Source of the DNA: Aquimarina algiphila
GTDB taxonomy: Bacteria; Bacteroidota; Bacteroidia; Flavobacteriales; Flavobacteriaceae
Direction: 5' to 3'
Assembly (NCBI RefSeq): GCF_007489275.1
Contig: NZ_VLNR01000005.1
Location: forward strand, 1-64,000
Length of the DNA stretch: 64,000 nt
Below the pieces are notes generated by a model. That model made no database searches. It was not told the DNA's origin and saw only the letters and a list, made by a program, of their open reading frames with translations. This document shows, piece by piece, positions 1 through 8,204 of this stretch. The position numbers and the translations under genes were made by a program. Positions within the stretch are counted from its first letter, which is position 1. Every line of letters starts with the position of its first letter.

Positions 1-126
1 TAGAACCGAAATTAACTCGACTCAATTTACATTGGCACAATTCGAACTGTAAAAAGTGGCACAGTTTGAACTGAAATTACTGGCACTATAGCTCCGAAAT
101 CAGTGGCACAAATCAAACCGAATTAT
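1..126. mobile_element. Terminus of an IS21-like insertion sequence (partial; element lies left of the window)
   Basis: Four direct repeats start with TGGCAC at positions 33, 57, 81 and 104, that is, at 24, 24 and 23 bp spacing. Each continues into a related block (TTCGAACTG, TTTGAACTG, GCTCCGAAAT, AAACCGAATTAT). Arrays of transposase-binding repeats at an element end are known for IS21-family elements, and those of Bacteroidota often carry GTGCCA-type units. The transposase genes are not in the window, so the family assignment is inferred from the repeat layout. The element appears to end near 122-126, where the neighbouring reading frame stops. Confidence 0.55.
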
Positions 127-518
127 CCAAATGTGAGCCTTGTAAGGAGAGTATCTTTTTTTTGAATGGATAAGTCAAGTGCTTTTCTATAACTCTGAAG
201 GATTAAAGAATCATTTTTAATAAAAGATTGATTATGAATATCTCCTTTCCTAAGGAAATTCATAATGTTGTAGGAAGAAATAGTTTCATTATTTTCATTG
301 AGAAATATAGAGTCTTTAATTCCATTTTTTCTGGCATCGATATGCCAAACTAATATTTCTTTTTCTTTAGAATTATGGGCTTTTTTGACTTGCGTATAAG
401 CTTCTTCAATTTGATTCTCCAATAAGTATTCAATAGTTTTTGCAAGAGTTTTATCATCTTGCGAAATGCATATTGTTGTAAAAAATGAAACTATTATGAA
501 TAAATGTTTTTTGTTCAA
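123..518 (-). pseudogene. Secreted protein, 3' end probably removed by IS insertion
   Basis: The 131-residue product begins with a signal peptide (positive start, hydrophobic stretch to about residue 18, then SQDD). The rest is charged and helical (for example KTIEYLLENQIEEAYTQVKK), in the style of tetratricopeptide helices. I do not recognise a family. The frame ends in LTFG followed by a TAA that coincides with the start of the repeat array of the neighbouring insertion sequence. I infer that the original gene ran on and that the element supplied the stop codon. The remaining N-terminal part could still be secreted, but the gene is probably non-functional. Confidence 0.5.
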
Positions 519-538
519 AAGTGATTTAATTATTTAGA

Positions 539-1138
539 CTAATTAGAAATGTTAATCTTGTTTTCTGAAACAGCTATAACTCTTCCGAGGCAAATAAATG
601 GAGGGAAAACTTTATCTCTGGTTTCATTATTACTGTTTATTTCCCTGGTTATTATTCTAGGATCATTATCGGATGTAATATCTATATTAAATTCATGTCC
701 AATTTCTATAGGGATACGTCTGTTAAGTATATTGTCAACTATACCACATTCATTATTTCTGTTATTAATTGTGAATTTAATATGATGAGAAGCACCATTG
801 CTTTGGTTATATTCAATATTTTTAATGTAAAACCGATCACAATCAGCTACATCCAATATTTTAAAATCTATAGATTCAATTATACTATCATTTTCCATTT
901 CAATTTTACCTACAATCCCGAAACTATTTACAATATCGAAATGAAAAGGTTGATAGTTATCTTGATCTGTACAATCAATCTTTAATGAAAGATCATATCC
1001 ATCAGGTATTCTTTGAGGTTTTTTGTTTTTAAATTTACACGATTCGCAAAGATTACTTTTTATATAAAGATTTCTTCCTAAAAGGAATGTTGAAAAAACC
1101 AGAATGATTATAATAATTTTAAGTAATGTTTTAGACAT
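539..1138 (-). CDS. Hypothetical membrane-anchored or secreted protein
   Basis: This 199-residue protein has one N-terminal hydrophobic segment (about residues 6-21), then LYIKSNLCESCKF with a CxxC pair near residues 31-34. A polar, beta-rich domain with several further cysteines follows and probably lies in the periplasm. I recognise no family. It lies about 20 bp upstream of the IS-truncated gene on the same strand, and the two may once have formed a small operon. Nothing in the sequence indicates a specific function. Confidence 0.55.
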   Translation of the reverse strand: MSKTLLKIIIIILVFSTFLLGRNLYIKSNLCESCKFKNKKPQRIPDGYDLSLKIDCTDQDNYQPFHFDIVNSFGIVGKIEMENDSIIESIDFKILDVADCDRFYIKNIEYNQSNGASHHIKFTINNRNNECGIVDNILNRRIPIEIGHEFNIDITSDNDPRIITREINSNNETRDKVFPPFICLGRVIAVSENKINISN

Positions 1139-1316
1139 AATATTTTAGTTATTTAGTTTATCCAAAACTCTTAAAAAAGAGCATATCAACATATACCCAA
1201 TACAAGGTATTTTTCTTTTGGTAATAAAAAAACCAAAAGAAACCCAGGCTATATATCAAAAATGATACTAACCAAAAGAGTTTTTATTTTGACAGAATAC
1301 TAGGGGTGTATATGGT

Positions 1317-1508
1317 TTACTTAGGTTGTAAATACGTTTTTAACATAAATAACAACAAAATAAAGATAATAAAACCAATCAAAATGAAGATACTGCCTTT
1401 GTAATATTTGCGATGTAGCTTGATATCTTTTCGATAGCTGAAGATCATTAATAGAATGAAAGCTATAACAAAGCATCCTGCAAATATCAATTGGCCTGTA
1501 CTAAACAT
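1317..1508 (-). CDS. Small two-helix inner-membrane protein
   Basis: The 63-residue protein has two hydrophobic segments (about residues 5-22 and 38-57) joined by a strongly basic loop, YRKDIKLHRKYYKGS, so the loop should face the cytoplasm. Small proteins of this layout recur in flavobacteria, but I know no function for them. It is divergent from the MazG-like gene across 54 bp, so the two probably have back-to-back promoters. Confidence 0.6.
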   Translation of the reverse strand: MFSTGQLIFAGCFVIAFILLMIFSYRKDIKLHRKYYKGSIFILIGFIIFILLLFMLKTYLQPK

Positions 1509-1562
1509 AATTTGCTATTTTTACGGCAAAGATAATAACTGAGATCAAATAAAAATCAACAT

Positions 1563-1949
1563 ATGAAAGATAAAATTAGTGCAGTACAAGAGTTTCATAC
1601 TGCGTTTAAATTGGGGTATAAAAATGAACCTATTGCAGATTTGGGAGAAGCAAAAAATACATTGCGATTTAACCTTATGAAAGAAGAGAATGAAGAGTAT
1701 TTTGAAGCAGCTCAAGATAATGACTTGGTAGAGGTAGCCGATGCGTTAGGCGATATGTTGTATATTTTATGTGGTACTATTATAGAGCATGGTATGCAAC
1801 ACAAAATAGAAGAGGTGTTTAATGAGATTCAGCGCAGTAATATGAGTAAGTTGGGAGAAAATGGACAACCAATTTATAGAGAGGATGGTAAAGTACTAAA
1901 AGGCCCAAATTATTTTAAACCGAATATTAAGGAAATTTTAGACCGATAA
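1563..1949 (+). CDS. MazG-like / all-alpha NTP pyrophosphohydrolase family protein
   Basis: This is a cytosolic, all-helical 128-residue protein. The metal-binding signature of the all-alpha NTP-PPase superfamily (MazG, HisE, dUTPase-like) is visible: EENEE at residues 41-45, then ExxD at 57-60 with a second aspartate at 64 (EVADALGD). Family members hydrolyse nucleoside triphosphates or phosphoribosyl-ATP to the monophosphate and pyrophosphate. The NMSKLG and later GKVLKGPNYFKPN segments match the phosphoribosyl-ATP pyrophosphohydrolase-like subgroup. There are no his genes nearby, so house-cleaning of aberrant nucleotides is more likely than histidine synthesis. A strong terminator follows directly. 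Confidence 0.8.
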   Translation: MKDKISAVQEFHTAFKLGYKNEPIADLGEAKNTLRFNLMKEENEEYFEAAQDNDLVEVADALGDMLYILCGTIIEHGMQHKIEEVFNEIQRSNMSKLGENGQPIYREDGKVLKGPNYFKPNIKEILDR

Positions 1950-1952
1950 ATA

Positions 1953-1992
1953 AAAAAACTCCGAAAAGAATATTCTTTTCGGAGTTTTTTTT
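1953..1992. terminator. Bidirectional intrinsic terminator
   Basis: A perfect inverted repeat (ACTCCGAAAAGAAT and its complement) is flanked by an A-run on the left and a T-run on the right. It serves the MazG-like gene on the plus strand and ilvE on the minus strand. Confidence 0.9.
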
Positions 1993-2013
1993 ATGACAAA
2001 ATATTTTGATTAT

Positions 2014-3081
2014 CTATACCTTATATCTCCATCCAAAAGTATCTTCAGAGATATTATATTGTATATCCATAAGTGCTTTTTTGAAATAGTCTGCATAAGA
2101 ATTTTCCTGTTTTTGGATTTCATAGTGTTCTCCCTGATACCCAAAAGCTTTTACAGGGCTTACAACAGCAGCAGTACCTGCTCCAAAAATTTCTTTAAGA
2201 CTTCTGTTTTTAGCGGCTTCAACAATTTCACTCACTTTTACAGGCCTTACATCCACTTTAATTCCTTCCTTTTCAGCTATAGCAATTAAACTTTTACGAG
2301 TTACTCCATCCAAAATACGATCACTGATAGGAGCTGTTAGTAAGGTGTCATTAACTCTAAAAAACACATTCATGGTTCCGGCCTCTTCCATATACTCATG
2401 TGTATTAGAATCTGTCCAGATCACTTGCTGATATCCTTGTTGCTTTGCAAGGTTTGTTGGGTAAAATTGTCCGGCATAATTACCGGCAGCTTTAGCGTAT
2501 CCAAAACCACCACTGGCAGAACGACTAAATTTCTCGGCAACCAAAACGCTTACATCTCCACTATAATAGGATTGTGCGGGTGAGCATATAATTAAAAATT
2601 TATATTCATCAGCCTCAGAAGCAGAGACACTGGCTTGAGTAGCAATGACAAACGGTCGTATATATAAGGAATTGCCAAAACCTGGCTTAATCCAATTGTT
2701 ATCTAATTTTAATAGAGCATTTAACCCATCAAAGAAATATTCTTTTGGAAATTCGGGCATTGCTAAACGTTCAGCTGATTTATTAATTCGTTTATAATTT
2801 TCATCAGGTCTGAATAAAAAAGTATCTCCCTGATCATCTTTGTAAGCTTTCATGCCTTCAAAAACAGCTTGTCCATAGTGAAAGACACGAGCAGAAGGCT
2901 CCATCGTCAAAGGCCCATAAGGGACAATCTTTGGTGTTTGCCATTCTCCATTAATATAATCACAGACAAACATGTGGTCTGTAAAAATTTTCCCGAAATT
3001 AAGGTTTTCAAAATCTACCTGTCCAATTTTGGACTCGCTTACTTCATTAATTTCTAAAGTCTGAGAAATTGTGTTTTTCAT
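2014..3081 (-). CDS. ilvE: Branched-chain amino acid aminotransferase IlvE
   Basis: This PLP-dependent fold-type IV transaminase interconverts leucine, isoleucine and valine with their 2-oxoacids, using 2-oxoglutarate/glutamate. At 355 residues it has the length of the larger, eukaryote-like BCAT class. Hallmarks are ARVFHYGQAVFEGMKAY (about residues 64-80), the RPDEN block, the PLP lysine K197 in GYAKAAGNYAG, and EEAGTMNVFF. It acts in the cytosol as the last step of branched-chain synthesis or the first step of breakdown. It is monocistronic. The roughly 100-nt leader holds two small inverted repeats. The first ATG gives the expected start. Confidence 0.96.
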   Translation of the reverse strand: MKNTISQTLEINEVSESKIGQVDFENLNFGKIFTDHMFVCDYINGEWQTPKIVPYGPLTMEPSARVFHYGQAVFEGMKAYKDDQGDTFLFRPDENYKRINKSAERLAMPEFPKEYFFDGLNALLKLDNNWIKPGFGNSLYIRPFVIATQASVSASEADEYKFLIICSPAQSYYSGDVSVLVAEKFSRSASGGFGYAKAAGNYAGQFYPTNLAKQQGYQQVIWTDSNTHEYMEEAGTMNVFFRVNDTLLTAPISDRILDGVTRKSLIAIAEKEGIKVDVRPVKVSEIVEAAKNRSLKEIFGAGTAAVVSPVKAFGYQGEHYEIQKQENSYADYFKKALMDIQYNISEDTFGWRYKV

Positions 3082-3104
3082 CCTAATTTAAATTTTAAAG
3101 ATAA

Positions 3105-3135
3105 GGATAGTAAACTATCCCTAGTTTATTAACTA
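3105..3135 (-). promoter_or_regulatory. Inverted repeats in the ilvE leader
   Basis: GGATAGT-aa-ACTATCC (3105-3120) is a 7-bp perfect dyad 24 bp upstream of the ilvE start codon. It is followed by TAGTT-tatt-AACTA (3122-3135). Both lie between the predicted promoter element and the start, so they could be an operator or an RNA hairpin. Function is inferred only. Confidence 0.3.
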
Positions 3136-3186
3136 TACTCTTTGTCTGAAAATGATGGTGATGCTAACACCTTATAAATTTCCTTA

Positions 3187-3194
3187 CAAAAATA
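3187..3194 (-). promoter_or_regulatory. Predicted -7 promoter element for ilvE
   Basis: Read on the minus strand this is TATTTTTG, which fits the Bacteroidota -7 consensus TAnnTTTG. No TTG lies at the right distance for a -33 box. Initiation here would give a leader of about 100 nt. Confidence 0.4.
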
Positions 3195-3262
3195 CCCTTT
3201 TCTGTTAAAATAAGAATTTTAAAAATGTTTAATTTTACAAAACGTCAGGATAATAAAAGATT

Positions 3263-3769
3263 ATGAAAAAAAATATACTATTTTTTGCGGTATTACTATT
3301 GTTGATGAGTTGTAATTTATCAAATAATGGTCAAAATACATTTTCTATTGCAGAGATTGATAGTAAAAATTATGAAAGTTATGGAGGGAAAGTGTCTTCA
3401 GAAAATATTCATAATAAAAAATCAATTGCAGAGAAATACAAAACACTTAAAGAAGGAGATACGGTTGCAATTGCATTTTCAAGCACGGTCAATAATGTTT
3501 GCAAAGCCAAGGGATGTTGGATGAAAGTTACCTTAGGAGATGATAAAGAAACTATGGTGAAATTTAAAGATTATGGTTTTTTTGTTCCTAAGGATATCGA
3601 AAATGATACAGTAATTGTTCAAGGTAGAGCGTATGTGAGTGAAGTATCTGTAGAAGAACAACGTCATTTTGCAAGTGATGCAGGAAAAACAGATGAAGAA
3701 ATAGCCAGTATTACCACTCCAAAAAAAACATACTCATTTATTGCTGATGGGGTTTTGATAAAAAACTAA
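3263..3769 (+). CDS. DUF4920 family lipoprotein
   Basis: The 168-residue precursor has a lipoprotein signal ending in LLLMSC, so the mature protein should be lipid-anchored from Cys17. The core carries the family hallmark VCKAKGCWM (about residues 79-87) with two cysteines, then VKFKDYGFFVPKD. This matches DUF4920, an OB-fold-like family of Bacteroidota with no established function; the CxxxxC could bind metal or form a disulfide. It overlaps mnmD by one base (TAATG), so the two are co-transcribed and translationally coupled, although one acts in the envelope and the other on tRNA. Confidence 0.8.
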   Translation: MKKNILFFAVLLLLMSCNLSNNGQNTFSIAEIDSKNYESYGGKVSSENIHNKKSIAEKYKTLKEGDTVAIAFSSTVNNVCKAKGCWMKVTLGDDKETMVKFKDYGFFVPKDIENDTVIVQGRAYVSEVSVEEQRHFASDAGKTDEEIASITTPKKTYSFIADGVLIKN

Positions 3770-4476
3770 TGCAAGATCATATACAACGTAAAATCATTAC
3801 TACGGCAGATGGGTCAAAAACGATTCATTTACCTGATTTAGACGAGCATTATCATTCTAAGCATGGAGCAGTTAATGAAGCCAAACATGTTTTTATAGAC
3901 ACTGGTTTTAAACATATTTTAGCAAAAAATTTTTTTAACCCTCTTCATATTTTAGAAATAGGCTTTGGGACTGGATTAAATGCTTTTGTGACTTTTCTAG
4001 AGGCGCAGAAAATTAACCAAAATATTGATTATGTTGGAGTAGAAGCATATCCGGTTTCAATACATGAAGCCAGATTGATGAAATATCCCGAAGCACTTTC
4101 TGAAAAGGAGAACACATCCATTTTTGATGATTTTCACGAATCACCTTGGGAACAACCATTCGAAGTTAAATCGAATTTTATATTCACAAAAAGGAAACAA
4201 TTTTTTGTGGATATAAATGATCAAAATAGTTTTGACTTGATATATTTTGATGCTTTTGGTGCAAGGGTTCAACCTGAGCTTTGGACTGTAGAAATTTTTG
4301 GAAAGATGTATAACGCACTTCGCCCAAATGGAGTTTTGGTAACCTACGCAGCTAAAGGAAGCGTGAGAAGAGCAATGCAAGAAGTTGGTTTTGAAACAGA
4401 AAGACTTCCTGGGCCTCCGGGGAAACGAGAAATGCTCAGAGCTACTAAGAAAGATAATATTGGTGATGCAAACTGA
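3769..4476 (+). CDS. mnmD: tRNA (5-methylaminomethyl-2-thiouridine)(34) methyltransferase MnmD
   Basis: This is a stand-alone version of the methyltransferase half of MnmC. It uses S-adenosylmethionine to convert nm5s2U34 to mnm5s2U34 in the wobble position of tRNAs. Visible motifs are ADGSKTIHLPDLDEHYHS near the N-terminus, the SAM-binding LEIGFGTGLN at residues 62-71, the catalytic-region DLIYFDAFGARVQPELW, and the C-terminal RLPGPPGKREMLRA block. The length (235) matches MnmD proteins that lack the FAD-oxidase domain. Flavobacteria commonly have this form next to a DUF4920 gene. Confidence 0.92.
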   Translation: MQDHIQRKIITTADGSKTIHLPDLDEHYHSKHGAVNEAKHVFIDTGFKHILAKNFFNPLHILEIGFGTGLNAFVTFLEAQKINQNIDYVGVEAYPVSIHEARLMKYPEALSEKENTSIFDDFHESPWEQPFEVKSNFIFTKRKQFFVDINDQNSFDLIYFDAFGARVQPELWTVEIFGKMYNALRPNGVLVTYAAKGSVRRAMQEVGFETERLPGPPGKREMLRATKKDNIGDAN

Positions 4477-4657
4477 AATTGTGAGGTATAAATTTTAATA
4501 AACGATTGTTAAACCTATAATAAAGGAATTGGTTTTGTTATAGGGTGATAGTACTTTGTTTTGTAGCACACAAAATAGATTAGAATCACAATTACTAAGA
4601 CGACTAGAATATTCGGTGATCATTCATTATTAAGGCTAAAAATAATAAAAAGAACAG

Positions 4658-5563
4658 ATGAAAATTTTAATTACTGGTGCTACCGGTTTAATAGGTCAGG
4701 AAATAGTAAGTGTGTGCCGTCAACAGAATATTGATGTTAATTATCTGACCACTAGTAAAAACAAATTAAGTTCTGATCCTGGTTATACAGGTTATTTTTG
4801 GGATCCTAAAAAAGGTGAGATCGATACGGATTGTTTTGTAGGTGTCGAGGTCATTATTAATCTGGTAGGAGCTACTGTAGCAAAACGATGGACTTCATCT
4901 TATAAAAAGGAAATATTGGAGAGCAGAACCAATACGGCTTCTCTTATTCTTGAATCTTTAAAGACTACAAAACATTCAGTTCGGCACATTGTTTCGGCTA
5001 GTGCAATTGGGGTATATCCAGACTCATTTCAAAATTATTATATGGAAGATGCTACAGAAAGAGACTCAGGTTTTTTAGGAGAGGTAGTAGAGAAATGGGA
5101 AAAAGCTGTCTTAGATTTTGAAACTATAAATATAGATGTTAGTTTGTTACGTATAGGATTAGTGCTGTCAGAAAAAGGAGGAGCATTTCCTAAAATTGCT
5201 AAACCAATCCAATTAGGAATGGGGTCTTTTTTCGGGAATGGTAAACAATGGCAGAGTTGGATACATGTTCATGATCTTGCTCGTATGTTTATGTTTGTTG
5301 TTCAAGAAGAATTAACAGGTGTTTTTAACGCGGTTGCTCCAAATCCCGTTTCTAATAAAAAACTTACTCGTACAATAGCAGAAAAATATAATAAAAGAAT
5401 TATTTTGCCTAATGTACCCAGGCTTACAATGAAACTAATCCTAGGAGATATGCATAGCCTTTTATTTTCAAGTCAACGGGTGTGTAGTGGTAAGATTTCA
5501 TCTTTGGGATTTGATTTTGATTATGATAACATTGTGATGGCAGTTGATGTATTAGTAGAATGA
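4658..5563 (+). CDS. TIGR01777 family NAD(P)-dependent epimerase/dehydratase-like protein
   Basis: This extended short-chain dehydrogenase has a Rossmann start MKILITGATGLIG (GxxGxxG at residues 7-13). It also has the family segments INLVGATVAKRW, SASAIGVYP and LRIGLVLSEKGGAF, and a C-terminal DUF1731-like tail (TMKLILGDMHSLLFSSQRV). At 301 residues it is full length. Homologues such as E. coli YfcH have no firmly known substrate. It is probably cytosolic and transcribed alone. A terminator shared with the convergent YceI-family gene follows. Confidence 0.88.
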   Translation: MKILITGATGLIGQEIVSVCRQQNIDVNYLTTSKNKLSSDPGYTGYFWDPKKGEIDTDCFVGVEVIINLVGATVAKRWTSSYKKEILESRTNTASLILESLKTTKHSVRHIVSASAIGVYPDSFQNYYMEDATERDSGFLGEVVEKWEKAVLDFETINIDVSLLRIGLVLSEKGGAFPKIAKPIQLGMGSFFGNGKQWQSWIHVHDLARMFMFVVQEELTGVFNAVAPNPVSNKKLTRTIAEKYNKRIILPNVPRLTMKLILGDMHSLLFSSQRVCSGKISSLGFDFDYDNIVMAVDVLVE

Positions 5564-5570
5564 AATAAAA

Positions 5571-5604
5571 AAACCGATATCACTTAATGATACCGGCTTT
5601 TAAT
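5571..5604. terminator. Bidirectional intrinsic terminator
   Basis: The stem AAACCGATATCA / TGATACCGGCTTTT has one mismatch and a 5-nt loop, with an A-run before it and T's after it. It lies between two convergent genes. Confidence 0.8.
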
Positions 5605-5628
5605 GAGTTTTTTAAGGATATTACTACA

Positions 5629-6300
5629 TTACCCTTTATTAGCTTTTACCGTAATTTTTAACTCGATATCGTCATTAATAAACTTATCACCTAAGTCTTC
5701 AAATACAGATTTTGAAGCATAATTCACACCCCAATCAGTACGGTTAATAGTAAAAACCTCTGTGTTTAGAACAACAACGTCTCCTTGTGTAGATATGTTT
5801 GCAGGAAATGAGATGTTCTTTTTAATACCTTTTATAGTAAGATTACCTTCTATATATTTTTTTCCTTCTTTATCTGCAATTCCGGTAACTTCAAAAGAGG
5901 CTTTAGGATGTTGAGCTACATTGAAAAAATGATCTTCTTTACCTTCTCCCTCGCCTTTTAGATGACCTTCTAAGCCTGCTTTTTCTTCTCCTTCAAGATC
6001 AGTTACAGTGATCGATGTCATATCAATTTCAAATGATGCACTTTCAATTTTTCCATCTTTGGTTTTAAGCTTACCGTTTGCTATGTTAATAGTTCCGTTA
6101 TGCTTTCCTGTTGGTTTAGAGCCTATCCAATCTATGGTGCTGGATGCAGAATCCACAATATAAGTAATGGCTTCAGGTGAAGCTTTTTGCACTTCTTCTG
6201 CGGTATTAGCTTCTGTTTCATTTTGTTTTTCTCCTTTACAAGAATAAGTAGAAATACCGATGATAGCGATTGCTAATACGCTGATTAATTTGATTTTCAT
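5629..6300 (-). CDS. YceI-family lipoprotein
   Basis: The precursor carries a lipoprotein signal with the cysteine at residue 21 (STYSC), followed by a short acidic linker. The rest is a YceI lipocalin-like barrel: YIVDSASSTIDWIGSKPTGKHNG at the start, then DHFFNVAQHPKASFEVTGI and VNYASKSVFEDLGDKFINDDIEL. YceI proteins bind long isoprenoid or amphiphilic ligands in the periplasm; several are stress-responsive, and the true role is unknown. Anchoring as a lipoprotein is common in Bacteroidota. Transcription is convergent with the upstream epimerase. Confidence 0.88.
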   Translation of the reverse strand: MKIKLISVLAIAIIGISTYSCKGEKQNETEANTAEEVQKASPEAITYIVDSASSTIDWIGSKPTGKHNGTINIANGKLKTKDGKIESASFEIDMTSITVTDLEGEEKAGLEGHLKGEGEGKEDHFFNVAQHPKASFEVTGIADKEGKKYIEGNLTIKGIKKNISFPANISTQGDVVVLNTEVFTINRTDWGVNYASKSVFEDLGDKFINDDIELKITVKANKG

Positions 6301-6387
6301 GAAAATTAGTTTATATGGGTTTTAAACGATTTCAAAAATATTTTTTAACAAATGAAATACTCTTAAATATATACTAAAAAAATCCTG

Positions 6388-6427
6388 TGACATTATGACA
6401 TTCAATTCAAAAATGGCAGTACTTTTG
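6388..6427 (+). promoter_or_regulatory. Predicted grpE-dnaJ promoter with TGACATT direct repeats
   Basis: TACTTTTG at 6420-6427 matches the Bacteroidota -7 element. Upstream are two adjacent copies of TGACATT (6388 and 6396, 8-bp period), placed where a -33 box or a heat-shock regulator site would lie. The role of the repeats is inferred. Confidence 0.45.
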
Positions 6428-6465
6428 CTACTTCAAATTGAAAACGTATAAAAGATACGAATTAC

Positions 6466-7008
6466 ATGAGTAAGAAAAATAAAAATACTGAAGATGTAAA
6501 GGATCAAGTAGAAGAAGTACTTGATACTCCTGTTGAAGAAACAGAGACTGAAAAAGTAGATCCTGTAACAGAACTTAAAGAAGAATTAGACAAGGAAAAA
6601 GATAAATTTTTAAGACTTTTTGCAGAATTCGAAAACTATAAAAAACGAACGTCTAAAGAACGTTTAGAGTTATTCAAGACAGCAAGTCAGGACGTGATAC
6701 AGTCTATGTTACCGGTATTGGATGATTTTGACAGAGCGTCAAAAGAAATTGAGAAGTCAGAGGATAAGAATCTTATCAAAGGAGTAGAACTTATTCATAA
6801 TAAGTTAAAAGAAACATTAAAGAGTAAAGGTTTATCAGAAGTAGAAGTAATTGCAGGTGATACTTTTAATGCAGATGATCATGAGGCTATTACTCAAATT
6901 CCAGCTCCAAGCGATGATCTTAAAGGCAAAATCGTTGATGTTATAGAAAAAGGCTATAAACTGGGAGACAAGGTTATTCGTTTTCCTAAAGTAGTAACAG
7001 GACAATAA
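6466..7008 (+). CDS. grpE: Nucleotide exchange factor GrpE
   Basis: GrpE releases ADP from DnaK and so drives the chaperone cycle. The 180-residue protein has an acidic low-complexity N-terminus, then a long helix (ELKEELDKEKDKFLRLFAEFENYKKRTSKERLELFKTA, residues about 36-75) that forms the dimer coiled coil. The beta-wing domain ends in GYKLGDKVIRFPKVVTGQ, the conserved C-terminal signature. The gap to dnaJ is 6 bp, so they form one operon; dnaK is not in the window. Confidence 0.96.
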   Translation: MSKKNKNTEDVKDQVEEVLDTPVEETETEKVDPVTELKEELDKEKDKFLRLFAEFENYKKRTSKERLELFKTASQDVIQSMLPVLDDFDRASKEIEKSEDKNLIKGVELIHNKLKETLKSKGLSEVEVIAGDTFNADDHEAITQIPAPSDDLKGKIVDVIEKGYKLGDKVIRFPKVVTGQ

Positions 7009-7014
7009 TTAGGT

Positions 7015-8127
7015 ATGAAGGAAGATTTTTACGAGATATTAGGGATAAGCAAAAATGCTACAGATGCTGAAATAAAAAAAGCATACCGTAAAAAAGCTAT
7101 TGAATATCACCCTGATAAAAATCCAGGAGATGCTACAGCAGAAGAGAAGTTCAAAAAAGCAGCTGAAGCATATGAGATTTTAAGCGATCCCGATAAGAAA
7201 GCACGTTATGATCAATATGGTCATCAGGCATTTGAAGGCGGTGGCTTTGGAGGTGGCGGAGGTATGAATATGGATGATATCTTTAGTCAATTTGGTGACA
7301 TCTTTGGTGGCGGCGGTTTTGGTGGCTTTGGCGGTTTTGGCGGAGGCGGCAGACAACGTAGAGTTAAAGGAAGTAATCTACGTATTCGTGTTAAGCTTAC
7401 TTTAGAAGAGATTGCGAATGGAGTAGACAAAAAAATCAAAGTTAAAAGAAAAATCCAGGCTCCAGGAACCACTTATAAAACTTGTGGGACTTGTAACGGA
7501 ACAGGACAGGTAACAAGAGTTACCAATACAATTCTTGGAAGAATGCAAACTTCATCTGCATGTTCTACTTGTGGAGGAGCAGGTCAAGTAATGGATTATA
7601 GGCCTTCTGATGCAGATGGTCAAGGATTAAAAGTGACAGAAGAAACCGTAAGTATTAGTATTCCTGCAGGAGTAGAGGATGGGATGCAACTTAAGGTTTC
7701 AGGAAAAGGTAATGAAGCTCCAGGTGATGGAATCGCTGGAGATCTTTTGGTAGCTATAGAAGAACAAGAACATCCAGAACTTCAACGAGAAGGGAATAAC
7801 TTACATTATGACTTGTATATTAGCTTCTCTGAAGCTGCTCTAGGAGCGTCGAGAGAAATTGATACTGTATCGGGTAAGGTACGTATTAAGATTGAAGAAG
7901 GAGTGCAAAGTGGTAAGATCTTGAGATTAAGAGGGAAAGGTATTCCTAGTCTTAATGGTTATGGAAAAGGAGACTTGCTGGTTCATGTAAATGTATGGAC
8001 ACCTAAAACATTAAATAAAGAGCAACGAGAATTTTTCGAAAAAATGTCTAAAGATGATCATTTTAGACCTAACCCTGAAAGTGGAGAGAAATCATTTTTT
8101 GAAAAAGTAAAAGATATGTTTTCGTAA
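7015..8127 (+). CDS. dnaJ: Chaperone DnaJ with a two-motif zinc-finger region
   Basis: This DnaK co-chaperone stimulates ATP hydrolysis and delivers substrates. Domains in order: J-domain with HPD at residues 32-34; a Gly/Phe-rich linker (about 75-112) that is almost pure Gly-Phe repeats; a central region; then the C-terminal substrate-binding domains. The zinc-finger region has only two CxxCxGxG motifs (157-164 and 183-190), whereas classical type I DnaJ has four. Their spacing identifies them as motifs 2 and 3; motifs 1 and 4 are replaced (TTYKT before, MDYRPSDADGQG after). I believe this is typical of flavobacterial DnaJ and not a local defect. Confidence 0.96.
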   Translation: MKEDFYEILGISKNATDAEIKKAYRKKAIEYHPDKNPGDATAEEKFKKAAEAYEILSDPDKKARYDQYGHQAFEGGGFGGGGGMNMDDIFSQFGDIFGGGGFGGFGGFGGGGRQRRVKGSNLRIRVKLTLEEIANGVDKKIKVKRKIQAPGTTYKTCGTCNGTGQVTRVTNTILGRMQTSSACSTCGGAGQVMDYRPSDADGQGLKVTEETVSISIPAGVEDGMQLKVSGKGNEAPGDGIAGDLLVAIEEQEHPELQREGNNLHYDLYISFSEAALGASREIDTVSGKVRIKIEEGVQSGKILRLRGKGIPSLNGYGKGDLLVHVNVWTPKTLNKEQREFFEKMSKDDHFRPNPESGEKSFFEKVKDMFS

Positions 8128-8175
8128 TAGAATTGAGTGATTTTAACCATTGAGAATGATTCAATTCTATTAACG

Positions 8176-8202
8176 TTTGATTAAGAAAAATTCGTATATT
8201 TG
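8176..8202 (+). promoter_or_regulatory. Predicted promoter in front of a candidate small RNA
   Basis: TTTG (8176-8179) and TATATTTG (8195-8202) resemble the flavobacterial -33 and -7 boxes. The 15-bp spacing is slightly short of the usual 17-23. No coding sequence starts just downstream; the next gene begins 210 bp later, beyond a terminator. Confidence 0.4.
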
Positions 8203-8204
8203 AG

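Noticed and set aside
1215-1239. Inverted repeat CTTTTGGT / ACCAAAAG
   Set aside because: The loop is A-rich and no T-tract follows on either strand, so it is not a convincing terminator.
7287-7472. Antisense frame rich in prolines over dnaJ
   Set aside because: It is the mirror image of the Gly/Phe codons of dnaJ and has no independent support.
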